Origin: Streptomyces sp. S465
GTDB lineage: Bacteria > Actinomycetota > Actinomycetes > Streptomycetales > Streptomycetaceae
NCBI RefSeq assembly: GCF_026898115.1
Contig: NZ_CP114036.1
Span: 7,124,001-7,188,000 of the forward strand
Direction: 5' to 3'
DNA: 64,000 bases
Under the pieces are notes generated by a model, which had not been told where the DNA came from, did no database searches, and saw nothing but the letters and a program-made list of their open reading frames with translations. Positions 7,597 to 16,318 of this stretch are shown here, piece after piece (position 1 is the first letter of the stretch; each line of letters starts with the position of its first letter). The position numbers and the translations under genes are program-made.

Positions 7597-8688
7597 ATGC
7601 CCCGAGACATACCGCCGCTCGCCGAGGTCCGCAGGATCACCGAGAAGAAGCGAGACGCGTGGTGGACCGTCATGCTCGTGGATCCGGTGGCCACACCGCT
7701 GGTCCGCTGGATCGCGAAGTACACCCGGGCCACTCCCAACCAACTGACCTGGGGCGCCTTCCTGGTGGGCCTCGGCTCCGCCGCGTGCTTCGCGCAGGGC
7801 GACTGGGAATGGCTGCTGCTCGGGGCCCTGCTCTACCACGTGAGCTTCATCTTCGACTGCATGGACGGCAAGCTCGCCCGGCTGACCGGCGCCGGCTCGG
7901 TCTTCGGGGCGTGGCTGGACTTCGTCTTCGACCGGATCCGGGTGCTGGTCTGCGCGGTCGCGCTGATGGGCGGCCAGTACGCGCGCACGGACGACGTCCT
8001 GTATCTGTGGCTGGCGCTGGCCGTCGCCTCCCTGGACGCGCTGCGCTACATCGACTCGCTGGAGATCTTCAAGATCCGGCACGGGATGCGCAAGGAGATC
8101 AAGGCCCGGATGCGTGCGGCCCGCAAGGCCGACAATCAGGCCGAGCTGGCGTTCATGGAGGACCTGCTGCGGGAGAACCCCGAGGCCGATCTGGAGACCG
8201 ACCCGGCCACGGTGGCCCCCTTGCAGCCGGTGGCGCCGGCGGAGGCCGCACGGGCCGTGGAGACCGCTCCGGCCGTGGAGACCGCACCGGCCCTGGCGGC
8301 CGCACCGGCGCCCGGTACAGCGGCCGCGGCCGTCGCCGAGACCGCCGCCGCAGCCGGTACCGCCCGAGCGGCGGTACCGGCCCCGCGCCGCCCCGCGGTC
8401 GTCGATCTGCACCAGGAGTTCCGGCGCCGCTTCCCCTGGTGGGTCCGGTGCCGGAACTTCCTGCTGCGCCACCGCATCCGGGCCCATCTCATCAGCGGTA
8501 TCGAGTTCCAGATGGGCGTGTTCATCATCGGGCCGGCCATCGACGGGGTGGTGGCGACGACCGTCGTGTCGGGTGCGCTGCTGCTCGTCTTCGAGCTGGC
8601 CATCATCTACAAGCTGCTGCTGTCCACCCGGGACTTCACCCGCACCATCAACTCCTTCGAGACGGCCACCGCCCCGCTCAACTCCTGA
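7597..8688 (+). CDS. CDP-alcohol phosphatidyltransferase family membrane protein
   Basis: 363 residues from ATG 7597 (CAGGAAG upstream; an earlier ATG at 7564 lacks a ribosome site). The signature of the family is intact: D87, D90-G91, A94-R95, then G104, D108 and D112 in DCMDGKLARLTGAG followed by GAWLDFVFD. These enzymes move a CDP-linked phosphoalcohol onto an acceptor alcohol to make phospholipid headgroups or related products. Helices flank the motif (WEWLLLGALLYHVSFIF, IRVLVCAVALMG) and occur near the C-terminus (MGVFIIGPAIDGVVATTVV). Between them is a long Ala/Val/Glu/Thr-rich segment (about residues 205-265, with imperfect AVETAP repeats) that is not part of the catalytic domain. The acceptor is unknown. 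Confidence 0.85.
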   Translation: MPRDIPPLAEVRRITEKKRDAWWTVMLVDPVATPLVRWIAKYTRATPNQLTWGAFLVGLGSAACFAQGDWEWLLLGALLYHVSFIFDCMDGKLARLTGAGSVFGAWLDFVFDRIRVLVCAVALMGGQYARTDDVLYLWLALAVASLDALRYIDSLEIFKIRHGMRKEIKARMRAARKADNQAELAFMEDLLRENPEADLETDPATVAPLQPVAPAEAARAVETAPAVETAPALAAAPAPGTAAAAVAETAAAAGTARAAVPAPRRPAVVDLHQEFRRRFPWWVRCRNFLLRHRIRAHLISGIEFQMGVFIIGPAIDGVVATTVVSGALLLVFELAIIYKLLLSTRDFTRTINSFETATAPLNS

Positions 8689-8698
8689 GGAGCAAAGG

Positions 8699-10978
8699 TC
8701 AGACCCTGGCGTGCCGGGGCCGGTCGTCCGCGTCCGGCGCCCAGGGAGCGCCCACCGGGACGGCGGGCCGCTGGGGCGGGGCGGGCTCGTCGTGGGTGAG
8801 GTCCGGAAGCCACCGCAGCCACTTCGGCAGGTACCAGTTGCGCTCGCCCAGCAGCGTCATCGCGGCCGGGAGCAGCACCCCGCGGATGACGGTGGCGTCG
8901 ATGAGGACCGCGGCCGCCAGGCCCACGCCCATCTGCTTCATGGACTGCATCGACAGCGTCCCGAAGATGGCGAAGACCGCGACCATGATGACGGCGGCGC
9001 TGGTCACCACGCCCGCGGTGGTGACCACACCGTGCACCACCGCGTCCTTGGTGGTGCGGCCGGCCAGGCGCGCCTCGCGGATCCGGGAGACCACGAAGAC
9101 GTGGTAGTCCATGCTCAGCCCGAACAGGATCACGAAGAGGAACAGCGGCAGCCAGGACACGATCGCGCCCACGCCCTCCGCGCCGACCAGCCCCGCGCCC
9201 CAGCCGTGCTGGAAGACGGCGGTGAGGATGCCGTACGCCGCGCCGACCGACAGCAGGTTGAGCACGATGGAGGTCACGGCGATGGTGAGCGACCGGAAGG
9301 ACATCAGCATCAGCAGGAAGGCGAAGACCACCACGAAGGCGAAGACCGGGGTGATCGCCGAGCCGAGCTTGTCGTTGAAGTCCTTGGAGGAGGCGGTCGA
9401 GCCACCGATGGGGGCCGCCACCCCGTCCACCGTGTCGAGCGTGGCCGGGCGCACCTCGTTCCGCAGCACGTTCAGGCTCCGCTCGGCCTTGCCCTCGTCC
9501 GAGCCGCCGATCAGCGGTACCTCGATCACGGCCAGGTTCTGCTTCCGGTGGAAGGTCACCTCGACCGGGCCCTTGGAGGCGCCCTTCGCCACCGCCTCGG
9601 TGCGGAAGCGGGCGATCGCGTCGCGCACCGGCGCGGCGTCGATGTCGTCCGCCGTCACCGCGACCCTGGCCGGGTCGGGCCCGCCCGGGAACGCCTCGTC
9701 GATGTGGTGGTACGCGACCACGACCGGCAGCCGGTCGCCGAACTCCTGGTCCAGGGTGAGGTTCGCGGTGTTCATCCCCACGGCGGGGACGGCCACCGCG
9801 ATCAGCGCGCCACCCGCGAGGACCAGCGACAGCTTGGGGCGGCGCAGCACCGGGCCGAGGACGGCGCGCCAGACGCGGCTCTCGCCGTTGCTCCGCCGCT
9901 TGGCGCGCGCCAGGAACGGCACCCGGCCCTTCTCCACCCGCTCACCGAGCAGCGAGAGCAGCGCGGGCAGCACCGTCACCGAGCCGACCATGGCCACGGC
10001 CACCACCATCAAGGTGGCCAGCCCCATCGCCTTGAACTCCGCGATACCGGTGAAAAGCATGCCCGCCATGGCCACGATCACCGTGACACCCGAGACCAGG
10101 ATGGCGCGGCCGGAGGTGGCCGCCGCGATCCGCAGCGCGGTCCCCGCGTCCCGTCCGGCGGCGCGCTCCTCGCGCTCCCGGCGCAGGTAGAACAGGCAGT
10201 AGTCGACCCCGACGGCCAGCCCCACCAGCAGCATCACCGAGTTGGCGGTGTCGCTCATGTGCACCCAGTGGCTGACCACCGCCACCAGGCCGGAGGTGGC
10301 CAGGAACGCGGTCATCGCGAGCGCCACCGGCAGCAGCGCGGCCACCAGCGCGCCGAAGGCGATCAGCAGAATGCCCAGGGCCACCGGCAGCGCGGAGTAC
10401 TCGGCCTGGGTGAAGTCGTCGCCGAACGCGTCGTCGAACGCCTTCTGGCCGCTGGCGTCGCCGAACTCCTCGATCCGCAGCGCCTGGTGACGGTTCTGCG
10501 CCTCGGCCACCGCGTCCAGGACCGGCTGGACGCGGTCCGCGGCCTGCTCCGGGTCGCCGCGCATCTCGAACCGCACCAGCGCCGAACGCCGGTCGGCGGA
10601 GAGGGCCTTGGTCGCGTACGGTGACTGGACGGCGGTCACCCGGCCGGTGTCGCGTACCCCGTCGAGCACCGCCTCGACCGCCTCGCGGAAGGCCGGGTCG
10701 TCCGCGGTGAGCCCGCCGTCCTTGGCCTGGATCAGCACGGTTTCCCCGGCTGCTTCGTCAATGCCCGCATCGTCGAGAATCTTCGAGACGCGCCCGGACT
10801 CGCCGGGAACCTGCTCGCTGTCCGCCACGTCCACCCGGCCCGCCATCGAGCCGACGGCCAGGGCGAGGACGACCAGCAGCACCCAGCCCCCGACCGCCGC
10901 CCACCGGTGACGGGCGCTCCAGCTAGCCACGCGGGCGGCTGTCCCGCGCGGTCTGTCCCAGTGGCCTGTGTCCGCCAC
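8699..10978 (-). CDS. MMPL-family RND transporter
   Basis: 759 residues from a GTG with AAGGGGA upstream. Two repeats of the MMPL fold: an N-terminal helix (WAAVGGWVLLVVLALAVG), a large extracytoplasmic loop, then a membrane block, repeated. The conserved aspartate-tyrosine motifs are present in both halves (VGLAVGVDYCLFYLRREREE and LFGLSMDYHVFVVSRIRE), as expected for a proton-driven exporter of lipids or small hydrophobic molecules at the cytoplasmic membrane. In Streptomyces such proteins are often antibiotic or lipid exporters. It converges with the phosphatidyltransferase gene (10-base gap), so the two are not co-transcribed. Cargo unknown. Confidence 0.9.
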   Translation of the reverse strand: MADTGHWDRPRGTAARVASWSARHRWAAVGGWVLLVVLALAVGSMAGRVDVADSEQVPGESGRVSKILDDAGIDEAAGETVLIQAKDGGLTADDPAFREAVEAVLDGVRDTGRVTAVQSPYATKALSADRRSALVRFEMRGDPEQAADRVQPVLDAVAEAQNRHQALRIEEFGDASGQKAFDDAFGDDFTQAEYSALPVALGILLIAFGALVAALLPVALAMTAFLATSGLVAVVSHWVHMSDTANSVMLLVGLAVGVDYCLFYLRREREERAAGRDAGTALRIAAATSGRAILVSGVTVIVAMAGMLFTGIAEFKAMGLATLMVVAVAMVGSVTVLPALLSLLGERVEKGRVPFLARAKRRSNGESRVWRAVLGPVLRRPKLSLVLAGGALIAVAVPAVGMNTANLTLDQEFGDRLPVVVAYHHIDEAFPGGPDPARVAVTADDIDAAPVRDAIARFRTEAVAKGASKGPVEVTFHRKQNLAVIEVPLIGGSDEGKAERSLNVLRNEVRPATLDTVDGVAAPIGGSTASSKDFNDKLGSAITPVFAFVVVFAFLLMLMSFRSLTIAVTSIVLNLLSVGAAYGILTAVFQHGWGAGLVGAEGVGAIVSWLPLFLFVILFGLSMDYHVFVVSRIREARLAGRTTKDAVVHGVVTTAGVVTSAAVIMVAVFAIFGTLSMQSMKQMGVGLAAAVLIDATVIRGVLLPAAMTLLGERNWYLPKWLRWLPDLTHDEPAPPQRPAVPVGAPWAPDADDRPRHARV

Positions 10979-11357
10979 GACATCCCCTTATGCCCTGGTG
11001 GCAGACCCTCTCCGCCACCCCTGGACGACGCTAGGCCGCGGGGGCGGACCGTCCCATCATGCTGACCGGTGAACCTGACGGGTGGTTGTCTCCCTCCGAA
11101 GAGGGGGGCCATCCCCACCATGCCCCATCCAAGCCCCTTACACCTAAGGGAGCTTGACCTGGTGGTCGGTGCGGACAACGTTGCCTATGTCACACCTGGA
11201 CCGGGATCTTGAATTGACCCGTACTCATCAGTCAGGGTTTTTGTCAGAACCTGAGTGGCCCCAACACACAACGGTTCTTCCGCACTTACGGGAACGGCAT
11301 CCGCTTGCGCTCCCGCGCGGACTACCCCCCACAACCGCACGAGGAGGAACCCTCGTC
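10979..11357. other. Intergenic region between the MMPL exporter and the subtilisin gene
   Basis: 379 bases separating divergent genes. It should hold both promoters. A perfect 6-bp inverted repeat (CCCTTA-CACC-TAAGGG, 11135-11150) and TTGACC hexamers at 11154 and 11214 are visible, but no convincing -10 partner for either hexamer was found. Confidence 0.5.
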
Positions 11358-12575
11358 ATGGCAGTTCACAAGCAGCGCAACGCGCGTCGACTCGGTCTGG
11401 CCGTGGCCGCCGCCACCGCCGTCACCGCCGGTGTCTTCGTCGCCGTTCCGGCCGGCGCCGCCACCGCACCCGCCGAGGGCAAGGTCTACGGCACCCAGGC
11501 GGCAAACGCCGTGGACGGCAGCTACATCGTCATGCTCAAGGGCGACAAGAGCGTCAAGGCCGCCGAGCAGGGCAAGGACCTCGCCGAGAGTTACGGCGGG
11601 AAGCTGCGCCGCACCTACGACTCCGCGATCAACGGCTTCTCGGCCAGCGGGCTGACCGACACCGAGGCCAAGCGGCTGGCCGCCGACCCGGCGGTGGCCA
11701 AGGTGGTCCAGAACCACCGGTACACCATCAAGGGCACCCAGGAGAACCCGCCCTCGTGGGGCCTGGACCGGATCGACCAGGAAGACACCCAGGGCGACGA
11801 CGCGTACAACTACCCCGACAGCGCGGGTGAGGGCGTCACCGCCTACGTCATCGACACCGGCGTCCGCACCAGCCACAAGGACTTCGAGGGCCGGGCCACC
11901 TCCGGCTTCGACGCGGTCGACAACGACGACGACGCCGACGACGGCAACGGCCACGGCACCCACGTGGCGGGCACCATCGCCGGTGCCGAGCACGGCGTGG
12001 CCAAGAAGGCCGACATCGTCGCGGTGCGGGTCCTGGACGACCAGGGTTCGGGCACCACCGAGCAGGTCGTCGCGGGCATCGACTGGGTCACCGAGAACCA
12101 CCAGGGCCCGTCCGTCGCCAACATGAGCCTGGGCGGCACCCCCGACGAGGCCCTCGACGCGGCCGTGCAGAAGGCCATCGACTCCGGTGTCACCTTCGCG
12201 GTCGCGGCGGGCAACGAGTCCAGCGACGCCAGCCAGAGCTCCCCCGCACGGGTGGAGGACGCGATCACGGTCGCCTCCAGCACCGACCAGGACGAGCAGT
12301 CCGACTTCTCCAACTACGGCTCGGTCGTGGACATCTACGCCCCCGGCTCGGACATCACCTCCGACTGGAACACCGGCGACGACGCGACCAACACCATCTC
12401 CGGTACGTCGATGGCCACCCCGCACGTCGTGGGCGCCGCCGCCGTCTACCTCAGCGGCCACCAGGACGCCAAGCCGGCCGACGTGGCGCAGGCGCTGACG
12501 GACGGCGCGACCGCCGACAAGATCTCCAACCCGGGCGAGGGCACGCCGAACAAGCTGCTGAAGATCGTCGAGTAG
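11358..12575 (+). CDS. Secreted S8 subtilisin-like serine protease with I9 propeptide
   Basis: 405 residues; GAGGAGG lies ten bases before the ATG. Order: signal peptide (about 1-34), inhibitor-I9 propeptide (about 53-125, YIVMLKGD through VVQNHRYTI), then the peptidase domain with catalytic D166 (VIDTGV), H199 (GHGTHVAG), oxyanion N286 (AAGNES) and nucleophile S351 (SGTSMATPHV). It is a proteinase-K/aqualysin-type extracellular protease made as a self-inhibited precursor. The mature part is rich in Asp (DNDDDADDGNG before the active histidine), which suggests calcium binding. There is no C-terminal P or carbohydrate-binding domain. A strong hairpin terminator lies 45 bases after the stop. 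Confidence 0.93.
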   Translation: MAVHKQRNARRLGLAVAAATAVTAGVFVAVPAGAATAPAEGKVYGTQAANAVDGSYIVMLKGDKSVKAAEQGKDLAESYGGKLRRTYDSAINGFSASGLTDTEAKRLAADPAVAKVVQNHRYTIKGTQENPPSWGLDRIDQEDTQGDDAYNYPDSAGEGVTAYVIDTGVRTSHKDFEGRATSGFDAVDNDDDADDGNGHGTHVAGTIAGAEHGVAKKADIVAVRVLDDQGSGTTEQVVAGIDWVTENHQGPSVANMSLGGTPDEALDAAVQKAIDSGVTFAVAAGNESSDASQSSPARVEDAITVASSTDQDEQSDFSNYGSVVDIYAPGSDITSDWNTGDDATNTISGTSMATPHVVGAAAVYLSGHQDAKPADVAQALTDGATADKISNPGEGTPNKLLKIVE

Positions 12576-12620
12576 GACCTACGGGGACCTGTACGGACCT
12601 GTACGGGTGAGGTGATCATC

Positions 12621-12665
12621 CCAGGGGCGCAGCCGGGTGCGGAGAGCACCCGGCTGTGCCCTTGG
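12621..12665 (+). terminator. Strong hairpin terminator after the subtilisin gene
   Basis: A stem of about 20 bp with two G-T wobbles: the inner arms CAGCCGGGTGC and GCACCCGGCTG surround a GGAGA loop, and the arms extend outward through GGGC/GCCC and CCA/TGG. No T-run follows, as is usual in Streptomyces. Its extent rules out the earlier GTG (12656) as start of the next gene. Confidence 0.85.
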
Positions 12666-12697
12666 GCCCGTTGAGCCGCGATGCCACGCTGAGCGGC

Positions 12698-13021
12698 ATG
12701 AACCTCACCGACGGATACACCGCGGCGGCGGTCGGCGACGCCCCCGTCAAGGAACTCTTCCCAGGCATCCGCCTGCGCCCCCTGTGGACGGGGGACAACG
12801 GCGCGAAGGCCCACGTCCTCGAGATGGACCCCGGCGCCTCATGGGAGGGCGTGGACGTCCACGAACCGGGCCCCGAAGAGGTCTTCGTGGTCTCCGGCAC
12901 CTTCAACGACGGCGCCCACGACTACCCCGCCGGCACCTTCATCCACGCCCCGGCCGGCTCCTCCCACATTCCCCGGACCACGACGGGCTGCACGCTGTTC
13001 GTCTTCTACCCGGAGGGCTAG
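12698..13021 (+). CDS. Small cupin-domain protein
   Basis: 107 residues from ATG 12698; an upstream GTG at 12656 lies inside the preceding terminator hairpin and is rejected. A single cupin barrel: the first motif around WEGVDVHEPGPEEVFVVSG and the second around YPAGTFIHAPAGSSHIPRT, with candidate metal ligands H, E, E and a later H. It resembles the ChrR-type/anti-sigma cupins and small sugar or aromatic dioxygenase-like cupins, but has no DNA-binding or zinc-finger part. Probably cytoplasmic. Function unknown beyond the fold. The ribosome site is weak. Confidence 0.75.
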   Translation: MNLTDGYTAAAVGDAPVKELFPGIRLRPLWTGDNGAKAHVLEMDPGASWEGVDVHEPGPEEVFVVSGTFNDGAHDYPAGTFIHAPAGSSHIPRTTTGCTLFVFYPEG

Positions 13022-13268
13022 GACCTGCCTCGGCCCTCCACCTCGCGGCGCACGGCATCGAGATCCAGGTCGACGGTGAACTCCCCGGCGACCTGGACGG
13101 ACGCATTGCACGTGACAGCTCTGACGACCGCCGACGCCTCCAGGCCGAGCCGTGCGACTGCGCCCGGAAGCACGTGGCGGCGACGGCGGTGGCCCGCCAG
13201 TCCCGCTGTCGGAGGCCGCTGATAGAACATGTCGCACTGCTGTTGGACATGGATCTTGGAGCCTCGTC

Positions 13269-14216
13269 TTGTCGTACGTGCACCACGTCGAGAACTTCTA
13301 CGGATTAACGGTACTGACCGTTCCGCCGTACACCCCCGCCACGCTGCTGCCCGACGCCGCTTCCGTGGCGTGGCGCCTTCAGTCCGGGCTGTACTCCACC
13401 GACGAGGACGCCGATGTCTGCTGGGAGCGCTTCACCAGCACGGTGGAGCTGGAGAAGGTGCGGGCGCTGGTCCTCGGCTACGGCATGGACAGGGTGTCCT
13501 GGCTCACCGACCTGAGCGACCGGCTGACCGGTCTCGAAGCGGTCTTCCTGGGCGACATCGAGGACGAGGAGGAGATGATCTCCTCGATCGAGCAGTCCGA
13601 TGTCGCCCCGCTCCTGGAGGCGTTCCCGGGTCTGCGGGAGCTCGTCGTCCGCGGCGGGAGCGGGCTGAAGTTCCCCGTGGCGGGTCACGCGGGGCTGCGG
13701 TCGCTGCGGATCGAGTCCGGCGGGCTGCCTCCCGAGGCGGCGGAGAGCATCGCCGCCGCCGACCTGCCCGCGCTGGAGCGGCTGGAGCTGTGGCTGGGCG
13801 ACGACTGGTACGGGGGCGGCACCACCGTCGAGCAGCTCGCCCCGCTCCTCGCGGGTGCGCGCAAGCCCGCGCTGCGCCACCTGGGGTTGCAGAACAGCCC
13901 CATCCAGGACGAGCTGGCCGCCGCGGTGGCCTCCGCGGCGGTCGTGCCCCAGCTCACCTCGTTGAGCCTGGCCATGGGCACGCTCTCCGACAAGGGCGCC
14001 GAGGCGCTGCTGCACGGGCAGCCGCTCACCCACCTCGAGGAGCTCGACCTTTCGCACCACTACCTCAGCGACGAGATGATGCTGCGGATATGGACGACGC
14101 TGGAGCCCGCGGGGGTCCGGGTGAACCTGCGCGGGAAGCGGGAGCCGGACGAGGAGTGGGAGGACGACGAGGAGGAGGACGGGGCGAGCGGCCGCTATAT
14201 CGCGGTGGCCGAATGA
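13269..14216 (+). CDS. STM4015-family leucine-rich-repeat-like protein
   Basis: 315 residues if it starts at TTG 13269, preceded by TTGGAG seven bases away; GTG 13278 is an alternative, and no ATG fits before the conserved region. The protein matches the STM4015 type: LPDAASVAWRL, CWERFTSTV, VRALVLGYG, then leucine-rich repeats such as LEAVFLGDI, FPGLRELVVRGGSGLKFP, LERLELWLG, LRHLGLQNSPIQDELAAAV and LEELDLSHHYLSDEM. The C-terminus is very acidic (DEEWEDDEEED). STM4015 proteins occur with a partly characterised radical-SAM/ATP-grasp gene set in other bacteria, but none of those partners is here. It is followed 63 bases later, on the same strand, by the six-repeat protein, so the two may form a transcription unit. 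Confidence 0.72.
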   Translation: MSYVHHVENFYGLTVLTVPPYTPATLLPDAASVAWRLQSGLYSTDEDADVCWERFTSTVELEKVRALVLGYGMDRVSWLTDLSDRLTGLEAVFLGDIEDEEEMISSIEQSDVAPLLEAFPGLRELVVRGGSGLKFPVAGHAGLRSLRIESGGLPPEAAESIAAADLPALERLELWLGDDWYGGGTTVEQLAPLLAGARKPALRHLGLQNSPIQDELAAAVASAAVVPQLTSLSLAMGTLSDKGAEALLHGQPLTHLEELDLSHHYLSDEMMLRIWTTLEPAGVRVNLRGKREPDEEWEDDEEEDGASGRYIAVAE

Positions 14217-14279
14217 CCCTCCGGTCCGGCGCCGACCCCACTCGTCCCTCGCACGCTCACCGCTCCTGAAAGGCCCACC

Positions 14280-15419
14280 ATGTCGAACACCCCCGCATCC
14301 CAGGACCCGGAGGACCGGTTCACCCGTCTGCGCCTGGGCTACCACACCTCCCTGCTGCGGCCCGGCGAGCAGGTGCCCTTCGGCCATGTGCTGTTCGCCG
14401 CGGTCACGGTGGGGTGCGCCCCCGCCGACGTCGTGTCACGGCTGACCGCACTCGGCTACACCGACATCGAGCTGCCCGACATCCCGCTGCCACCCACGGT
14501 GACCCGGCAGGACGCCCTGCTGCTCAAGGCGGACACGTACAACCTCTCCTGGATCAAGCTCGACGAGCCCGTCTCGCTGCGGAACCTGGTCGTCTCGGCG
14601 GGGGAGCAGGGGCTGAGCCCCGCCGAGGCCGCCCGGCGGCTGACCGTCTTCGGCTGCACGGTCCCGGCCGGCCACCCGCTGCCCGAGACCCCGGACAGCC
14701 GGGACATCGTGCTGATCCGCACCGACCCCAAGGGCGATGGCACGTTCCTGGACTGGGACGCGGAGGCGAGCCCCCGGCACGTGTTCCGCGTGGCCCATGA
14801 GCTGCGGTGCAATCCGCACACCGTCGCCACGCGCCTGCTCGCCCTCGGCGTCCGGCTGCCGTACACCCCCGAACCCGAGGACGAGCTGCTCCTCGCGGAC
14901 AGCGGCGCCCACCTCGGACACGTGGTCACCGTCGCGCGGGAGACCGGCCGTGATGTGGCGGACATCATGGCCCGTCTGAAGGAGCTGGGCGCCGACCGTC
15001 CGGGCACCGTGCCGGACTCCCTGGAGGCGGACGATCTGCGCCTCATCAGCGAGGAACTCGACGGCCGACGGCCCTGGCTGAAGGTGAACAACGTCGTGGG
15101 GGTGCAGCTGCGGCACATCCTGCGCGCGGCCCTCGCCACGGGCCGGACCCCCGCCGACACCGCGGCACGCCTGGCCGAGCTGGGCCATTGGCTGCACGAG
15201 AACGCCAAGCTGCCACAGGTGGCGGATCCGGAGGACATCCGGCTCCTGGAAACGGTCGACCGCTCCTTCCTGGACGGCGTCCACCTCGAACACGTGCTGC
15301 ACAGCGCGAGCCTGACCGGACGAAGCCCGGCGGACGTCGCGTCGCGACTGGCCGAACTGGGCTACCGGCTGCCCGACGAGGTGGACTACCCCGAGGTCTG
15401 CGGCGCGTCGCACGGGTGA
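14280..15419 (+). CDS. Cytoplasmic protein built from six helical repeats
   Basis: 379 residues, ATG with GAAAGG upstream, no signal or membrane segment. The whole chain is six repeats of about 55-65 residues, each with a core like HVLxxAxxxGxSPADVAxRLxELGYxLP: FGHVLFAAVTVGCAPADVVS, LRNLVVSAGEQGLSPAEAAR, PRHVFRVAHELRCNPHTVAT, LGHVVTVARETGRDVADIMA, LRHILRAALATGRTPADTAA, LEHVLHSASLTGRSPADVAS. Each core is preceded by a strand-like D-x-LLL or DLRLI element. The spacing suggests a winged-helix or small helical module. From memory it recalls winged-helix repeats found beside ATPases in actinomycete conflict proteins, but that is an unchecked impression. I do not recognise a named family. No enzymatic motif. 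Confidence 0.7.
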   Translation: MSNTPASQDPEDRFTRLRLGYHTSLLRPGEQVPFGHVLFAAVTVGCAPADVVSRLTALGYTDIELPDIPLPPTVTRQDALLLKADTYNLSWIKLDEPVSLRNLVVSAGEQGLSPAEAARRLTVFGCTVPAGHPLPETPDSRDIVLIRTDPKGDGTFLDWDAEASPRHVFRVAHELRCNPHTVATRLLALGVRLPYTPEPEDELLLADSGAHLGHVVTVARETGRDVADIMARLKELGADRPGTVPDSLEADDLRLISEELDGRRPWLKVNNVVGVQLRHILRAALATGRTPADTAARLAELGHWLHENAKLPQVADPEDIRLLETVDRSFLDGVHLEHVLHSASLTGRSPADVASRLAELGYRLPDEVDYPEVCGASHG

Positions 15420-15432
15420 GGAAGTCACGGCG

Positions 15433-15463
15433 GCGGTGGAGCCGCCCAAGGTGGCTCCACCGC
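15433..15463. terminator. Hairpin terminator between convergent genes
   Basis: GCGGTGGAGCC and GGCTCCACCGC form a perfect 11-bp stem around a nine-base loop, placed between the stops of the six-repeat protein (15419) and the reverse-strand lipoprotein (15480). It can act for both strands. Confidence 0.8.
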
Positions 15464-15479
15464 GCAGATGGGCAGGCGT

Positions 15480-16115
15480 TCACTCGTGGGCGCTGATCAC
15501 ACCGCCGGCGCTGAGCACGATGTACACGCCGTTGGCGTCGAGCCCGGTGTCGTGCTCGTTCGTCTCCATCGTGGCGGCCACCCCGTCGTGGCCGATGATC
15601 TGCGCCCGGTACTGGAGTTCGCCGACCTTCGTGACCTTGGCCTTCCAGCCGCCCGCGAGCTCGAACGTGCCCGGTCCCTGGTGTCCACCGCCCATCCAGG
15701 AGTGGACCTCGCCGCCCATCGTGAGCACGACGAACATGTCGTTGGCGTCGAGCCCGGCGTCGTGCTCGTTCGCCTCCAGCGTGGCCAGGACGTCACCATC
15801 GTTGACGATCTTGAGACGGTAGTGCAGGTCGCCGAGCTCGTAGATCTCGGCCGTGCTGCCGTCCGCCAGGGTTTCGGTGCGGGAGGGGGACGCCGCCTTG
15901 TCCGCGGCGCCCGCCTTGGTGTCGACCTTGGCATCGGAGCCCTGCGCTCCGGCGGAGGAGCCCGCGCTGCTGGACGCGGCGGTGGCCGCGGACTTCGAGC
16001 TGGTGTCGTCCGAGCCGGAGCAGGCGGTCAGGGAGAGGCCGGCGGCTGCGATCAGGGCGGCGGCGGCAACGCGCAGGGTGCGGCGACGAGCGGTGCGGAC
16101 GGTGCTGGAGCTCAT
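15480..16115 (-). CDS. Lipoprotein with two tandem copies of a 55-60-residue domain
   Basis: 211 residues from ATG 16115, preceded by GGGGGGAA. The signal ends in a lipobox LTAC, so C32 would be lipidated and the protein anchored outside the membrane. After a Ser/Ala-rich linker come two related modules: IYELGDLHYRLKIVNDGDV with EANEHDAGLDANDMFVVL, and KVGELQYRAQIIGHDGV with ETNEHDTGLDANGVYIVL. Each ends in a short Gly/Ser-containing turn. The pattern (Y-R-x-x-I, then NEHDxGLDAN) is clearly duplicated within the gene. I do not recognise the domain. It is convergent with the six-repeat protein gene. Confidence 0.72.
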   Translation of the reverse strand: MSSSTVRTARRRTLRVAAAALIAAAGLSLTACSGSDDTSSKSAATAASSSAGSSAGAQGSDAKVDTKAGAADKAASPSRTETLADGSTAEIYELGDLHYRLKIVNDGDVLATLEANEHDAGLDANDMFVVLTMGGEVHSWMGGGHQGPGTFELAGGWKAKVTKVGELQYRAQIIGHDGVAATMETNEHDTGLDANGVYIVLSAGGVISAHE

Positions 16116-16283
16116 TTCGGTTCCCCCCAGGGGCAGTTGGTGTCGTGTGCTTCTCGGTACGTCACCCACTCTGGCGGGAGTTCCTACCGCACGACTGCCG
16201 CTCCGCTAACACCTGGCTAACGCGGGCGTGAGCAGGGGAAGGCGCAGGTCGCCGGGTGAACCGGCCGGCGGCCTCAAGGTCCG

Positions 16284-16318
16284 GTCAGGCAGTCAGGCAG
16301 TCAGGCAGTCAGGCGGTC
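16284..16318. repeat. 8-bp tandem repeat at the chelatase stop codon
   Basis: About four copies of TCAGGCAG run from 16284 into the stop codon of the reverse-strand chelatase gene (stop at 16309-16311). Read on the coding strand, each unit CCTGACTG contains a TGA like the real stop. Confidence 0.8.

Noticed and set aside
8114..10624. 836-codon forward open frame opposite the MMPL exporter gene
   Set aside because: It is antisense to a complete transporter gene, lacks a ribosome site and has Arg/His/Pro/Gln composition typical of shadow frames in GC-rich DNA.
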